Shown here one piece after another: positions 7,992-18,122 of a stretch of 64,000 nt of DNA. The position numbers and the translations under genes were made by a program. Within the stretch, counting starts at the first letter, position 1. Every line of letters begins with the position of its first letter. The stretch spans positions 186,001 through 250,000 of the forward strand of contig NZ_SNUF01000001.1 in NCBI RefSeq assembly GCF_012027305.1. The letters are read 5' to 3'. The DNA comes from Thermococcus sp. MAR1 (lineage in GTDB: Archaea; Methanobacteriota_B; Thermococci; Thermococcales; Thermococcaceae). The notes beneath the pieces are model-generated. The model saw only the letters and a list, made by a program, of their open reading frames with translations. It searched no databases and was not told the origin of the DNA.

Positions 7992-8263
7992 TAGGACGAA
8001 AGGAGGACAGGGTTGACTTCGTCAGCTACCTCATAACCATCCTCCTGACAAACAAGGAGCTTTACTCCGACGAGATACTGTTCAGGGACGCTGTTGAGGA
8101 GATATACCGAACCCTCCGCTCGGAGGTGATGGATAACGGCAGAAAGGACTTGATTGATGCCTACGAGAAGGCGGTTCTCCTGAGGGCGGTCGTTTCCGGC
8201 TCGATTGAGGCCCCCGATAAGCTTTTACTGGAGATAAAGAAAGGACTCACCCGGTGGGAGTGA
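7970..8263 (+). CDS. Small helical protein of unknown function
   Basis: A 97-residue, predicted all-helical protein starting MERLKALIGRKEDRV, with no recognisable motif. It starts inside the 3' end of the helical-repeat gene (22-base overlap, after AGGGTTAAGTC) and its TGA overlaps the ATG of yjbQ by one base, so translation is probably coupled. It may be a partner of the upstream scaffold-like protein; that is inference from position. Confidence 0.6.
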   Translation: MERLKALIGRKEDRVDFVSYLITILLTNKELYSDEILFRDAVEEIYRTLRSEVMDNGRKDLIDAYEKAVLLRAVVSGSIEAPDKLLLEIKKGLTRWE

Positions 8264-8667
8264 TGCTGTTTGAAGTCAAGATCTCCACCGAGGAGAAGTT
8301 CCAGATAGTTGATATAACCGACGAGATTCAGCACCTCGTGTGGAAGAGCGACGTGACCAGCGGCATCGCTGTTGTTTTCACGACCCATACCACGACTGGT
8401 CTCGCCATAAACGAGAACGAGGCTGGGCTTATTCAGGACATTAGGGCAAAGATGAAGGAACTGATTCCTAAAGGCGAAGGCTACGCCCACGACCGTATAG
8501 ACAGCAACGCCCACTCACACCTGAGGGCGATCCTCCTTCTGAACCCAGAGGTCGTCGTACCGATAGAGAACGGCGAGTTGCTCCTCGGAACCTGGCAGAG
8601 AATCCTGTTCATTGAGCTGGACGGCCCGAGGCACAGGAAGGTCCTGGTGAAAATCTGCAGGTGCTAG
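8263..8667 (+). CDS. YjbQ/UPF0047 family protein
   Basis: A 134-residue protein of the YjbQ family (COG0432), a beta-sandwich with a metal or phosphate site; bacterial members can show weak thiamine phosphate synthase activity. The hallmark segments are VVFTTHTTTGLAINENEAG, the HDRIDSNAHSHLRA metal-site region and the LGTWQRILFIELDGPR tail. I place the start at the ATG at 8263, which overlaps the previous stop (TGATG) and has GGTG at 8253; an upstream GTG at 8254 is in frame. The true in vivo substrate is not known. Confidence 0.85.
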   Translation: MLFEVKISTEEKFQIVDITDEIQHLVWKSDVTSGIAVVFTTHTTTGLAINENEAGLIQDIRAKMKELIPKGEGYAHDRIDSNAHSHLRAILLLNPEVVVPIENGELLLGTWQRILFIELDGPRHRKVLVKICRC

Positions 8668-9221
8668 ACGTACTGTGCGTAATACGCCAGCCTCCTGATT
8701 AGCTCGTTGAACCCCTCGTAGGTGACCAGTGACAGGGGTATTGCATCCTGCTCAAGGCGCTTCTTTATTATCTGCCTTATCTCCTCTACCCTCTCCCTCG
8801 GCACGAGGTCTATCTTGTTTATGACAACTATTATGGGCTTCTCGTAGCGGAACTTGAGCATGTGGTGAAGCTTCTCCATGCCCCTGTGCAGGCCGACCGT
8901 GGCATCGACCATGTGGATGACTATGTCAGACGAGACTATCTCGTTGATTATCTCCCTGAACTTCTCCTCACTGAGAACCTTTCCCCTGAACTCCCTCTGG
9001 GGGTCGAAGAGCCCGGCGGTGTCTATGAGGACGAACTCGTCGGCTCCTCCTAGGGGGTTCTTCATGCTCTTCGGTATCTTGAGCTTTCCGAAGCGTCTCC
9101 GTATCGTCCCCTTGGTCGTCCCGGGGAGGTTCTCCACCTCTGAAATTTTACCTCCTATGAGGGCGTTCATGAGCGTTGACTTGCCGACGTTCTCGGCACC
9201 GATAATCGCAACCTTTATCAT
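8664..9221 (-). CDS. Era-like small GTPase
   Basis: A 185-residue single-domain GTPase of the Era/TrmE-like group. G1 is AIIGAENVGKSTLMNAL at the very start, the switch I region is LPGTTKGT, G3 is LIDTAGLF and G4 is VINKIDLV; the C-terminus ends soon after the G5 region, so no KH or other RNA-binding domain is attached. Start at 9221 is chosen because GGTGAGGGT precedes it; a longer frame to 9287 would run through the divergent promoter. The 3' end overlaps yjbQ by 4 bases convergently. Role probably in ribosome or RNA metabolism, by analogy only. Confidence 0.8.
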   Translation of the reverse strand: MIKVAIIGAENVGKSTLMNALIGGKISEVENLPGTTKGTIRRRFGKLKIPKSMKNPLGGADEFVLIDTAGLFDPQREFRGKVLSEEKFREIINEIVSSDIVIHMVDATVGLHRGMEKLHHMLKFRYEKPIIVVINKIDLVPRERVEEIRQIIKKRLEQDAIPLSLVTYEGFNELIRRLAYYAQYV

Positions 9222-9270
9222 ACCCTCACCCCACAGATATTTACAAGGCTGGCCTATAAAGGTGATGAGC

Positions 9271-9585
9271 ATGCCCAAGCGGGTCAAACTCGGTCATCAT
9301 TACTATTACATCGTTACGGTTGATGAGCTGAATTCCGGTGGTTTTCGCGGTAAGAACGTCGTCATCGAGGGCACCATCGAGGACAAGCCTCTGGTGGAGT
9401 TCCTCCCCATGGAGTTGCCTGGTTACAGGACGACCTTTAAAGTTTCCGGCCTCAGGGTGGAGTTCTCGGGAAGCCCGTGCCTCGGAAAGGGCGAATGGGT
9501 GAAGGTCTATGGGAGATTCCTCGGCGACTGCATAATGGCGAGCGCCATCGAGACCGAGAGGGCAGTTTTCACGACGGAGGAGTGA
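9271..9585 (+). CDS. Small OB-fold-like protein
   Basis: A 104-residue protein with a beta-rich core (VVIEGTIEDKPLVEF, YRTTFKVSGLRVEF, GEWVKVYGRFLGDCIMASAIE) that looks like a single nucleic-acid-binding OB fold of the kind found in RPA or aspartyl-tRNA synthetase; no specific family is recognised. Start at 9271 is six bases after GGTG (9261-9264). It is followed after 2 bases by the HD-domain gene, so the pair is likely an operon. Confidence 0.55.
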   Translation: MPKRVKLGHHYYYIVTVDELNSGGFRGKNVVIEGTIEDKPLVEFLPMELPGYRTTFKVSGLRVEFSGSPCLGKGEWVKVYGRFLGDCIMASAIETERAVFTTEE

Positions 9586-9587
9586 AA

Positions 9588-10141
9588 ATGTCCCTTCTCG
9601 ACCTTTTCCTGGAAGCCGGAAACCTGAAGAGGCTCCCCAGAACTGGCTGGCTCCTCAGGGGTGTTTCAAACCCCGAGAGCATAGCAGACCACAGCTACCG
9701 AGTGGCGTTGATAACCCTCTTTCTGGCCGATGAGCTAAAAGCGAGAGGCGTTGAGATAGACGTTGAGCGGGCCCTCAAGATAGCCCTTCTCCACGACTTG
9801 GCGGAGGCGAGGGTCACAGACATACCTCTGACGGCGCAGTACTACCTCGACAAGGGCAAGGCCGAGAAGAAGGCGGCGATGGAGCTCTTCATCAAAACAT
9901 CGAGTCCGAGGGAGTACTTCAGGCTGTGGAGGGAGTACGAGGAGGGGCTTAGCTTGGAGGGCAGGCTCGTGAAGTTCGCCGACAAGCTGGAGATGCTAAT
10001 TCAAGCGTATGAGTACGAAAGGGCCGGCTTTTCCAATCTCGACGAGTTCTGGAAGGCCGTGGATTCCCTCCGGAAGAGCGAGTTCTACGGGCACTTCCGG
10101 GAGCTGGTGGAGGGGCTTGTGGCCTTGAGAAAACAAAATCG

Positions 10142-10145
<4 letters not shown>
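9588..10145 (+). CDS. HD-domain phosphohydrolase (YfbR/COG1896-like)
   Basis: A 185-residue HD-superfamily metal phosphohydrolase similar to 5'-deoxynucleotidases (COG1896). Metal ligands are visible as His in ADHSYRVA, the HD pair in LLHDLAEARVTDI and a distal Asp in VKFADKLEMLIQAYEYE. Such enzymes remove phosphate from deoxynucleoside monophosphates; the substrate here is inferred. The start at 9588 immediately follows the stop of the OB-like gene, with GGAGGAG as ribosome binding site. The stop codon sits inside a perfect 10-bp palindrome upstream of wtpA. Confidence 0.8.
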
Positions 10146-11249
<1,104 letters not shown>

Positions 11250-11288
11250 GGTTTTTATTCCCCTTTATCCAACTCTATGGGGATCGCC

Positions 11289-12035
11289 ATGGGGAGGGAT
11301 TACACGCTCTACTTCTTTGCAGCCCTGGGGAGCTTCCTAATCCTCTACATAGCCCTGCCCCTGCTCGTCATACTGGCAAAGCAGGCCTCGGACGTGAATA
11401 TGCTCCTCAAAACCCTTCACGACCCCTACGTTATCGAGGCCCTCAGGAACTCCCTCCTTACAGCGACAGCGACCGCTTTGATAGCACTTCTCTTCGCCGT
11501 TCCCCTCGGCTACGTTCTGGCGAGGAAGGAGTTTCCAGGAAAGAGCCTCGTTCAGGCCCTGGTTGATGTTCCCATAGTCATCCCGCACTCAGTCGTCGGA
11601 ATAATGCTCCTCGTTACCTTCTCCAGCGCAATCCTCGACAGCTACACCGGCATAATAGCCGCGATGCTCTTTGTTTCGGCCCCATTCGCGATAAACGCCG
11701 CGCGAGATGGCTTCTTAGCTGTTGACGAGAAGCTCGAAAACGTTGCCAGAACCCTCGGGGCGTCGCGTATGAGAGCGTTCTTCTCAATAGCGCTCCCGAT
11801 GGCGTTTCCGGCCATAGCGAGCGGGGCCATAATGACGTGGGCTCGCGCTATAAGCGAGGTGGGTGCGATACTCATCGTCGCGTATTATCCTAAAACGGCC
11901 CAGGTTCTCGTTATGGAGTACTTCAACAACTACGGCCTGAGGGCTTCGAGACCGATTTCCGTTGTCCTTATCGTGATGAGCCTCACCGTTTTCGTTATCC
12001 TGCGCTGGCTCGTGGGGAGGAAGGCCAATGCTTGA
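11289..12035 (+). CDS. wtpB: Tungstate/molybdate ABC transporter permease WtpB
   Basis: A 248-residue integral membrane protein with about six transmembrane helices and the BPD_transp_1 domain; the EAA loop that contacts the ATPase is recognisable around [21 protein letters not shown]. It forms the membrane channel of the Wtp importer. I prefer the ATG at 11289 (MGRDYTLYF), preceded by GGGGATCGCC, to the ATG at 11277 which has no ribosome binding site. It overlaps wtpC by 8 bases. Confidence 0.93.
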   Translation: MGRDYTLYFFAALGSFLILYIALPLLVILAKQASDVNMLLKTLHDPYVIEALRNSLLTATATALIALLFAVPLGYVLARKEFPGKSLVQALVDVPIVIPHSVVGIMLLVTFSSAILDSYTGIIAAMLFVSAPFAINAARDGFLAVDEKLENVARTLGASRMRAFFSIALPMAFPAIASGAIMTWARAISEVGAILIVAYYPKTAQVLVMEYFNNYGLRASRPISVVLIVMSLTVFVILRWLVGRKANA

Positions 12036-13062
12036 GGTAAGGTCGGTTTCCAAGGACTGGAAGGAGTTCCGGCTGAGGGGAATAAGCTTTGACGTGAGCG
12101 AGGGGGAGCACTTCATAATCCTCGGCCCGAGCGGGGCCGGGAAGACTGTGCTCCTTGAGATAATAGCGGGCATAATCGAACCCGACGACGGAAAGATAGT
12201 CCTCAACGGTGAGGACATAACCCACTTCCCTCCCGAGAGGCGTGGGCTCGCTTATATCCCCCAGAACTACGCCCTCTTTCCCCACATGAGCGTTTTCGAC
12301 AACATAGCCTTTGGACTTAAGCTCCGGGGGGTTCCAAGGTCTGAAATCGAGAGGAAAGTTAAGGAAATATCCGGGATTCTGGGAATAGACCACCTCCTCC
12401 GCAGAAAACCGAAGACCCTGAGCGGTGGCGAGCAGCAGCGCGTGGCCATAGCGAGGGCCCTTGTTGTGGAACCCGAGCTTCTGCTCATGGACGAGCCATT
12501 CGCGAACCTCGACGTCCAGACCAGGGCGAAGCTTTTAGGAGAGATGAAGCGCTGGAAAAGAGAACTGGGCTTCACGGCGTTGCATGTCACCCACTCCTTC
12601 GAGGAGGCGGTTAGCTTGGGCGACAGGGTAGGCGTTATGCTCAACGGAAGGCTTGTGCAGGTTGGCCCCGTCAGGGACGTCTTTTCGAGGCCGACGAGCG
12701 AAGAGGTCGCTCGCTTTTTGGGATTTGAGAACATCATAGAGGGCACTGCGGAGGGAAGAATTCTGAGGAGCAACGGGGTCGAGATAGAGCTTCCCGCCGA
12801 GACCATGGGCAGGGTTCGCGTTGGCCTAAGGCCGGAGGATATAATACTCTCCCTTGAACCCATCAGGAGCTCGGCCAGAAACGAGTTCAGGGCAACTGTC
12901 GAGTCGGTTGAAGAGCTCGGCCCGCTCGTCAGGGTTCATTTGAGAATCGACGGGTTACACCTCAGGGCCTTCATAACCCGCTCCTCGATGCTGGAGATGG
13001 GAATAACGAAGGGAAAAGAGCTCTACGTCAGCTTCAAGGCGAGTGCATTACATGTGTTCTGA
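12028..13062 (+). CDS. wtpC: Tungstate/molybdate ABC transporter ATPase WtpC
   Basis: A 344-residue ABC ATPase that energises WtpB. Walker A is GPSGAGKT, the Q-loop is [11 protein letters not shown], the signature is LSGGEQQR, Walker B is [12 protein letters not shown] and the switch His is in [12 protein letters not shown]-terminal region (about 235-344) forms the regulatory MOP/TOBE-type domain that binds oxyanion in ModC-like proteins. It is coupled to wtpB by an 8-base overlap. Its 3' end overlaps the convergent TrmO-family gene by 29 bases. Confidence 0.95.
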   Translation: MLEVRSVSKDWKEFRLRGISFDVSEGEHFIILGPSGAGKTVLLEIIAGIIEPDDGKIVLNGEDITHFPPERRGLAYIPQNYALFPHMSVFDNIAFGLKLRGVPRSEIERKVKEISGILGIDHLLRRKPKTLSGGEQQRVAIARALVVEPELLLMDEPFANLDVQTRAKLLGEMKRWKRELGFTALHVTHSFEEAVSLGDRVGVMLNGRLVQVGPVRDVFSRPTSEEVARFLGFENIIEGTAEGRILRSNGVEIELPAETMGRVRVGLRPEDIILSLEPIRSSARNEFRATVESVEELGPLVRVHLRIDGLHLRAFITRSSMLEMGITKGKELYVSFKASALHVF

Positions 13063-13690
13063 GCTTGTCCTTTATCTCCACGGGCAGGTTCTCGTATATT
13101 TCCTTCAGAGCACTGATCAGCTCGACCAGTTCCTTCGCCGTAAGCACCTCTGTCATCGGCCCCAGCTCAAGAACCAGCGCCTCGTATTCCTCAGGGGAGA
13201 CCTCCTCCAGCTCATCGAGGTGCTCGCTCTTGCGGGGTATCAGGTTGACCTCTCCGATCTGCCTCGATGAGGGTATATCAAGCTCCTCCTCCGGAATCGG
13301 AGTCTCCCTCGGACAGTCAAGCCTTTCCACGAGAATCTTGATGTCAAGGACCGGCGTCCCGTCCATCGCGTCTATCCAGTCGATGTAGAGCCTGTTCTCC
13401 TCGATGCGGTTTATTCTCACCGCGTAAATCGCCAGAGGGTTTGGCCTGACCGGTGAGCGCGTGGCAAAAACTCCCCTCAGCGGATTCTCCGGGTTGTTGT
13501 AGGGGTGAACCTTCAGGACGTTCCTCCTTTCCGGGGTGTCGCTGGCGTGGAACCAGAGGATCAGCTTTATCCAGTCGCCCTCGGCGAGGCCGTCCATAGC
13601 TTCCCTGAACTCCGGGAGGATCTCGATGAAGGTCTCTCCGTCCTTTCTCACGTAGCCGACGGGAACGAGTTTGAAGGGCTCGAAGTTCAT
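13034..13690 (-). CDS. TrmO/UPF0066 family tRNA methyltransferase
   Basis: A 218-residue member of the TsaA/TrmO family (UPF0066), SAM-dependent enzymes that methylate N6 of threonylcarbamoyladenosine at tRNA position 37 in characterised bacteria. The beta-barrel core runs from [10 protein letters not shown] to about residue 135 and includes the family signature [16 protein letters not shown] and [15 protein letters not shown]-terminal acidic helical extension (about 150-218) is additional. Start at 13690 is six bases after GGTG; an ATG two codons upstream is also possible. Confidence 0.85.
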   Translation of the reverse strand: MNFEPFKLVPVGYVRKDGETFIEILPEFREAMDGLAEGDWIKLILWFHASDTPERRNVLKVHPYNNPENPLRGVFATRSPVRPNPLAIYAVRINRIEENRLYIDWIDAMDGTPVLDIKILVERLDCPRETPIPEEELDIPSSRQIGEVNLIPRKSEHLDELEEVSPEEYEALVLELGPMTEVLTAKELVELISALKEIYENLPVEIKDKLRTHVMHSP

Positions 13691-13700
13691 AGCCATCACC

Positions 13701-13725
13701 CGAAAAGAAAAGGGACTCAGGTCCC
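13701..13725 (-). terminator. Hairpin plus T-run at the end of the SAH hydrolase gene
   Basis: On the minus strand GGGAC-CTGA-GTCCC (13725 to 13712) spans the ahcY stop codon and is followed at once by TTTTCTTTT. The T-rich stretch is what archaeal RNA polymerase needs to terminate; the hairpin may assist. Confidence 0.4.
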
Positions 13726-14982
13726 GTGCTCCCAGCTTTCCAGGTATTTTCTCTGCTCCTCGGTGAGCTCCTCGATTTTTATCCCCATCGAGGCGAGCTT
13801 TATGCGAGCGACCATCTCGTCTATCTCCCTCGGGAGCACGTAGACCTTCGGCTCAAGTCTTTCGTGGTTGTTCAGTATGTATTCGGCCGCCTTCGCCTGC
13901 AGGGCGAAGCTCATGTCCATTATCTCCGCCGGGTGCCCGTCTGCCGCGGCAAGATTTACAAGCCTGCCCTCAGCGAGAAGGTAAAGCCTCCTTCCATCTT
14001 TGAGCTTGTACTCGGTTATGTTCGGCCTAGGCTGGTTTATTTCAACTGCAAGAGCCTCAAGGTCCGGTTTGCTTATCTCCACGTCGAAGTGGCCGGCGTT
14101 GGCTAAAATGACCCCATCCTTCATGACCTCGAAGTGCTCTTTCCTTATGCAGTTGATGTCGCCCGTCGAGGTGATGAAGATGTCGCCTACCTTAGATGCT
14201 TCCATCATGTCCATGACGAGGAAGCCGTCCATTCTGGCTTCCAGAGCTCTAATCGGGTCCACCTCAACGACTATCACCGTCGCGCCCAGTCCCTTTGCCC
14301 TCATCGCTATGCCCCTGCCGCACCAGCCGTAGCCGACAACGACGACGTTCTTGCCCGCTATCAGCAGGTTGGTGGTTCTCAGGATTCCGTCCCACGTTGA
14401 CTGGCCGGTGCCATATCTGTTGTCGAATAGGTATTTCGTATAGCTGTCGTTCACCGCTATGATTGGGAACCTCAGCACGCCGTCCTTCTCCATGGCGCGG
14501 AGCCTTATGACGCCCGTTGTCGTTTCCTCGCTCGCCCCCCAGAGTCCGTCTATCAGCTCGGTTCTCTCCTTCAGCACCGTCGAGACCATATCCGCGCCGT
14601 CGTCTATGATGATGTTCGGTTCTATGTCGAGCGCCTTGTGCATGAACTCATAGTACTGCTCCCTGTCCTCCCCGCGAATCGCGTAGACCTTGACCCCTGC
14701 CTTTGCCAAGGCAGCGACAACGTCGTCCTGGGTTGAGAGCGGGTTGCTGGCCGCCGCCGAGACCTCCGCACCGGCAGCCTTGAGCGTGAGGAGCAGGAAG
14801 GCGGTCTTCATCTCAAGGTGCAGTGTTGCCGCGATCCTGACTCCCTCGAAGGGCCTTTTCTCCTCGAAGTCCTTTCTTATTGCCTGGAGAACAGGCATGA
14901 ACCTAGAGACCCAGTCTATCTTTTTCTCGCCGTCCGGGGCCAGGTTGATGTCCTTAACGCAGTAATCCCTCGTACAGTTCAT
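13717..14982 (-). CDS. ahcY: S-adenosyl-L-homocysteine hydrolase
   Basis: A 421-residue cytosolic enzyme that splits S-adenosylhomocysteine into adenosine and homocysteine, relieving product inhibition of methyltransferases. Characteristic segments are [41 protein letters not shown], the catalytic-site [18 protein letters not shown] and the NAD-binding [13 protein letters not shown], with the GHFDVEI motif later. As in other archaeal enzymes it lacks the C-terminal Lys/Tyr tail of mammalian forms. Start at 14982 is set by GGTGATGATG just before the third of three consecutive ATGs. Placed beside a tRNA methyltransferase-family gene. Confidence 0.95.
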   Translation of the reverse strand: MNCTRDYCVKDINLAPDGEKKIDWVSRFMPVLQAIRKDFEEKRPFEGVRIAATLHLEMKTAFLLLTLKAAGAEVSAAASNPLSTQDDVVAALAKAGVKVYAIRGEDREQYYEFMHKALDIEPNIIIDDGADMVSTVLKERTELIDGLWGASEETTTGVIRLRAMEKDGVLRFPIIAVNDSYTKYLFDNRYGTGQSTWDGILRTTNLLIAGKNVVVVGYGWCGRGIAMRAKGLGATVIVVEVDPIRALEARMDGFLVMDMMEASKVGDIFITSTGDINCIRKEHFEVMKDGVILANAGHFDVEISKPDLEALAVEINQPRPNITEYKLKDGRRLYLLAEGRLVNLAAADGHPAEIMDMSFALQAKAAEYILNNHERLEPKVYVLPREIDEMVARIKLASMGIKIEELTEEQRKYLESWEHGT

Positions 14983-15036
14983 CATCATCACCGCAGGGTT
15001 TTTAATCAAAGACATTAAAAAAGGATTGGTGTTCCC

Positions 15037-15606
15037 ATGATAGTTGACCTATCGGTGCCCCTCTCAGAGGATACGCCGGTCTATCCCGATGATCCAGGGA
15101 TAAGCATAAGGCTCTGGGCCGTCATCGACAGGGACGGCTACTACATGAACGTCCTGAAGATGGGGGAGCATTCTGGAACGCACGTTGACGCGCCGGCGCA
15201 CTTCGTGCCGGGGGGGAAGACCATCGACGAGATGCCCCTGGAGAGATTCGTGGGAAGGGGAATGGTCGTTGACGTGAGGAATGGTGAGGGACCTATAAGG
15301 CTCGACGAGATTCCGGACGAGGGATACTTTGACAGGATCGTGCTTTTCCTGACTGGTGGCAGGGAACTCTCTCCGGAGGTGGCTCTGTTTCTCGTGGCCG
15401 AGGGAATTAAAGCCGTTGGTACTGATGCAATGAGCATCGGAGACGATGCCGTCCACAGGATACTCCTCAGCGAGGAGGTGCCGGTGTTTGAGAACCTGAC
15501 CAACCTGGAGGCCCTCGTAGGAAAAGACTTCACGTTCGTGGCGTTTCCTCTCAAGATCGAGGGTGGTTCCGGGAGCCCCGTAAGGGCAGTGGCCTTTGTG
15601 GAGTAA
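15037..15606 (+). CDS. Cyclase family protein (kynurenine formamidase-like hydrolase)
   Basis: A 189-residue metal-dependent hydrolase of the cyclase family (COG1878), whose studied members include kynurenine and aryl formamidases. The signature [12 protein letters not shown] (about 47-58) supplies zinc ligands, and [14 protein letters not shown] at the start and GTDAMSIGD in the middle are also typical. Its substrate in this organism is not evident; no tryptophan-degradation genes are nearby. ATG start follows GGTGTTCCC. Divergent from ahcY. Confidence 0.85.
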   Translation: MIVDLSVPLSEDTPVYPDDPGISIRLWAVIDRDGYYMNVLKMGEHSGTHVDAPAHFVPGGKTIDEMPLERFVGRGMVVDVRNGEGPIRLDEIPDEGYFDRIVLFLTGGRELSPEVALFLVAEGIKAVGTDAMSIGDDAVHRILLSEEVPVFENLTNLEALVGKDFTFVAFPLKIEGGSGSPVRAVAFVE

Positions 15607-15644
15607 ACTGCACCTGATTCCCGGTCGGTTAACCCTCCTGAAAA

Positions 15645-16040
15645 TTATCCTTGCTCGTTTCGTTTCAGTGATCTTGCTTCTTTTTGCCGCTCCCTTCTCT
15701 TCTCCTTCTGCTCCCTTACGTAGGGATACCTCATTATGTGGCCGCAGTTGAGGCATTTGATAACGACGTGGGGGTACGGCTTATCCCTGAGCCTCACCCT
15801 GGCGTTAACGCCCGGAACGAGGAAGGAATGGCATTTCTTGCAGTATCGCCTTTTCCACTTTCTCGGCATCCTTATTCTCGCTTTCTGCTGAACCGCGAGG
15901 GCTATCTCAACGTAGCGGTTGGCCAGCTCCGGCTCATAGGGGAAGACCCTCTCAGCGAGGGTGAAAAGGGTCTCAATCCTCTCTCGGGCAATCTTGCGCT
16001 TTTCCCTCTGCTCCCTCTGGCGGATGAATTTCTTTGACAT
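15645..16040 (-). CDS. rnp4: Ribonuclease P protein component 4 (Rpp21 homologue)
   Basis: A 131-residue archaeal RNase P subunit homologous to human Rpp21, which pairs with Rpp29 to help the RNase P RNA cleave 5' leaders from pre-tRNA. An N-terminal basic helical half (KKFIRQREQREKRKIARER, then RIETLFTLAERVF) precedes the zinc ribbon with Cys pairs in YCKKCHSF and IKCLNCGHI. The tail is very basic. ATG at 16040 lies 4 bases downstream of the stop of the MCM-like gene on the same strand, so they are co-transcribed. Confidence 0.93.
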   Translation of the reverse strand: MSKKFIRQREQREKRKIARERIETLFTLAERVFPYEPELANRYVEIALAVQQKARIRMPRKWKRRYCKKCHSFLVPGVNARVRLRDKPYPHVVIKCLNCGHIMRYPYVREQKEKRRERQKEARSLKRNEQG

Positions 16041-16044
16041 GACA

Positions 16045-17553
16045 TCACCTTATCAGCCTTAGTTTCCCCGGGAACGGTTCGTATACGTATCCGGCGGCTA
16101 TAAACTTTTCAAGGAGCTCTGTGGCATCCTCTCCTGAGAACCCGTCCTTCACAAGTTCCCGGATGAAGTCCTCCCTCGTTACCTCGTTTGCAGGGCTTAC
16201 TGATGCCAGGTCGTGCAGTATCTCCAGAGCTCTTCTGGCCTTAAGCGTTCCCGGGACGTACATCCGGTATTCCCTCAGGAGCTTTATCATCTCCGAGGGA
16301 TGGTCCTTGAGAACGACCATCCAGTCGTTCACTATGGCCTCGTTTATCAGCTTGACCTCCTTGGCGGCCCTCTTGGTAATCCTCCCGTTGAACCGGACTA
16401 TCGAGCCGAAGACTCTTTTGCCCAGCTCCACCCTAAGCCTAACGCTCATCGGTCCACTGGGGGCTGTTAACGCCCTGAATGGGTCTCCGTAGTCATCCCT
16501 TGACTCCCTGAGCCACCTCAGAAACTCCTCCTCAACCGCGTGGGTCTTTTTCCGGTCAAGGGCGCCCAGCCTTTCTCTCTGGATGAATATTGTGACGAGG
16601 AGGTTGGGGATGAGCTGGAGAAACTCCTGGTTCTCCTCGAAGTAGGGTTTTTCCTCCGAGGGTACGAGCACGAAGGGCGTCTCTGAGAGCCTTGCCATCC
16701 TGTCGAGGGGATTAGCGTCGACATTCTTGGGGAGCAGACCAATGGCACGCTTGCTCAGTATTCTTTCGGCGACCCACTTGGGCAGGCTGACGGTACCTCT
16801 CTTTGTCGGCGGGGTGTAGTACCTCATATCGCTTCCGTTGGGGTTTCCGAGCCTGAAGTCTATGCCAAGAAACGGGTCGTCTATTTCAAGAACCCTTTTT
16901 CTGGTGAGGCGAACCTCCCAGGGAAGGCTTGAGTAAAAGTACTTTAGGGCCTTCCAGAGGGCCAAGAGCCCGGAATCCTCCCGGTATTTAAACACGGTGA
17001 ACTCGAACCCCTCACCCCAATCCTCGCCCGGTATGTAGGGGACGCCGTATATCGAGTAGATGAGGGCCTTTCTCATATCGTCGCGTAGGTAAACCGTCCT
17101 CTCGAAGAGGTCGAGAACCTCCCGTCTGCTCAGTGCAAACTCGTGGTAGTCCTTCCAGTACTCCGAGTAGTCCCTCCCCTCGATCCTTGCCGCGCTGACC
17201 ATCCGGAGGTTTCCCCAGGGATATGCGTCGATGATTCCCTTCACAAGCACGTAGCTTCCGGGCTTTGTCCTGCCGGAAAGGGCCGTTTCTTCCGTCACCC
17301 TAACAACGAGATACGTGCGGAAGTCTCCCCTGCGCAGGGATGACAGTTCCGAGGGCGACAGGGGGGAGAGCATGTAGTAGAGGGCATCTTTCGGTGCGTA
17401 GGGCGGCTTCCTGCCCAGCAGAAAACCTGCTATCTCAATTTCATCCCCGTTTTTGAGCCGCTGGATCTTCATCTGAAACTCTCTCAGCCTTTTCCCGGGA
17501 CTGAGCGGCTCTCGTGTTCTTTCCAGCCTCAGCAGTTCAACTAACTCCTCCAT
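16045..17553 (-). CDS. ATPase-less MCM-like protein (uncharacterised)
   Basis: No named family recognised. In this 502-residue product three regions recall MCM replicative helicases: an OB-like N-terminal barrel (about 36-125, GDEIEIAGFLLGRK to LRMVSAARIEG), a segment FERTVYLRDDMRKALIYSIYGVP (about 150-172) like the start of the MCM AAA+ domain (SIAPxIYGHxDVKKAIxLxLFGG), and a C-terminal part with a helix like the MCM lid (PMSVRLRVELGKRVF, about 369-383) ending in a winged helix with GYVYEPFPGKLRLIR. Walker A, Walker B and the arginine finger motifs are absent. The MCM relationship is my inference. Start 17553 chosen by GGTG spacing. Upstream of rnp4. Confidence 0.55.
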   Translation of the reverse strand: MEELVELLRLERTREPLSPGKRLREFQMKIQRLKNGDEIEIAGFLLGRKPPYAPKDALYYMLSPLSPSELSSLRRGDFRTYLVVRVTEETALSGRTKPGSYVLVKGIIDAYPWGNLRMVSAARIEGRDYSEYWKDYHEFALSRREVLDLFERTVYLRDDMRKALIYSIYGVPYIPGEDWGEGFEFTVFKYREDSGLLALWKALKYFYSSLPWEVRLTRKRVLEIDDPFLGIDFRLGNPNGSDMRYYTPPTKRGTVSLPKWVAERILSKRAIGLLPKNVDANPLDRMARLSETPFVLVPSEEKPYFEENQEFLQLIPNLLVTIFIQRERLGALDRKKTHAVEEEFLRWLRESRDDYGDPFRALTAPSGPMSVRLRVELGKRVFGSIVRFNGRITKRAAKEVKLINEAIVNDWMVVLKDHPSEMIKLLREYRMYVPGTLKARRALEILHDLASVSPANEVTREDFIRELVKDGFSGEDATELLEKFIAAGYVYEPFPGKLRLIR

Positions 17554-17575
17554 CATCCACCCTCATCGACCGCAA

Positions 17576-17588
17576 GATTTATAAATGC
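17576..17588 (+). promoter_or_regulatory. Promoter of the 5S rRNA-tRNA-Asp unit
   Basis: TTTATAAAT within GATTTATAAATGC is a strong archaeal TATA box, with purine-rich CGCAA as BRE just upstream. It lies about 25 bases before the expected start near 17600-17608. Confidence 0.7.
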
Positions 17589-17607
17589 ACCGCGACAGGT
17601 ATAGAAC

Positions 17608-17731
17608 GGTACGGCGGTCATAGCGGCGGGGTCACACCCGGTCTCGTTTCGACCCCGGAAGTTAAGCCCGCCAGCGATCCCGGTTGTACTGCCCTCCGGG
17701 AGGGGGCGGGAAGCCGGGGACGCCGCCGGCC
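17608..17731 (+). rRNA. rrf: 5S ribosomal RNA
   Basis: The 124-base sequence starts GGTACGGCGGTCATAGCGG and ends CGCCGCCGGCC, the two ends forming helix I. It contains the conserved CGAACCCGGAAGTTAAG-like segment (here GACCCCGGAAGTTAAGCCCG) and the helix IV/V stem with CCCTCCGGGAGGGGGCGGG. It is almost the Thermococcales 5S consensus. It stands apart from 16S and 23S genes, as usual in this order, and is followed by tRNA-Asp after 8 bases. Confidence 0.95.
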
Positions 17732-17739
17732 AATCAAAC

Positions 17740-17817
17740 GCCCGGGTGGTGTAGCCAGGCCCATCATACGGGACTGTCACTCCCGTGACTCGGGTTCAAA
17801 TCCCGACCCGGGCGCCA
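17740..17817 (+). tRNA. tRNA-Asp (anticodon GTC), CCA encoded
   Basis: Acceptor GCCCGGG pairs with CCCGGGC; the anticodon arm CGGGA-CTGTCAC-TCCCG displays GTC; the T arm is CGGGTTCAAATCCCG; the discriminator G is followed by encoded CCA at 17815-17817. It is co-transcribed with 5S rRNA. Confidence 0.95.
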
Positions 17818-17819
17818 TA

Positions 17820-18122
17820 GAAACTTTTACCAAGCAAAAGTTTCATCAAAGTTTGTGGTTCCCTTTAAATTTGTCAGTTTGAGGGGGATTCCATCGAAAC
17901 ACGCTGGAGTGAATTTTGAAAATTCTGCTTTTGTTATTTTGCTTTTTAATGGGAGTTCAATTTTAACCGACACCCGAAGAGCGTCAAAGAAGAGGAACTC
18001 CTTGAGAAAGGCATTGATGGGGAATTCAAATCCAAAACAGCTCGTAAAAGGAATCCTCTTGAGTTTTAGCATTCCAAAAATGAACCACAAGCCTTGATCA
18101 AACTTTGCCTGCGCGAAGTTTG
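17820..18122. repeat. Inverted-repeat-bounded block between convergent tRNAs
   Basis: The roughly 300 bases between the two tRNA 3' ends begin and end with related hairpin modules in inverted orientation. Left: GAAACTTTT (17820-17828) pairs with AAAAGTTTC (17836-17844), followed by ATCAA. Right, read on the minus strand: CAAACTT (18122-18116) pairs with AAGTTTG (18105-18099), followed by ATCAA. Both sit 2 bases after the tRNA CCA. The AT-rich interior can be translated on both strands (80 and 87 codons) but neither frame has a ribosome binding site, and I do not annotate a gene. It could be a small non-autonomous mobile element or paired tRNA terminators. Confidence 0.5.

Noticed and set aside
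11277-11288. Upstream ATG (11277) as wtpB start
   Set aside because: No RBS and too close to the preceding TATA-like TTTTTATTCC; ATG at 11289 has GGGGAT.
17827-18097. Two overlapping frames (80 codons plus, 87 codons minus) between the tRNAs
   Set aside because: Neither has a GGTG-type RBS or a promoter at the right distance; composition is that of AT-rich spacer. Kept only as an inverted-repeat block.
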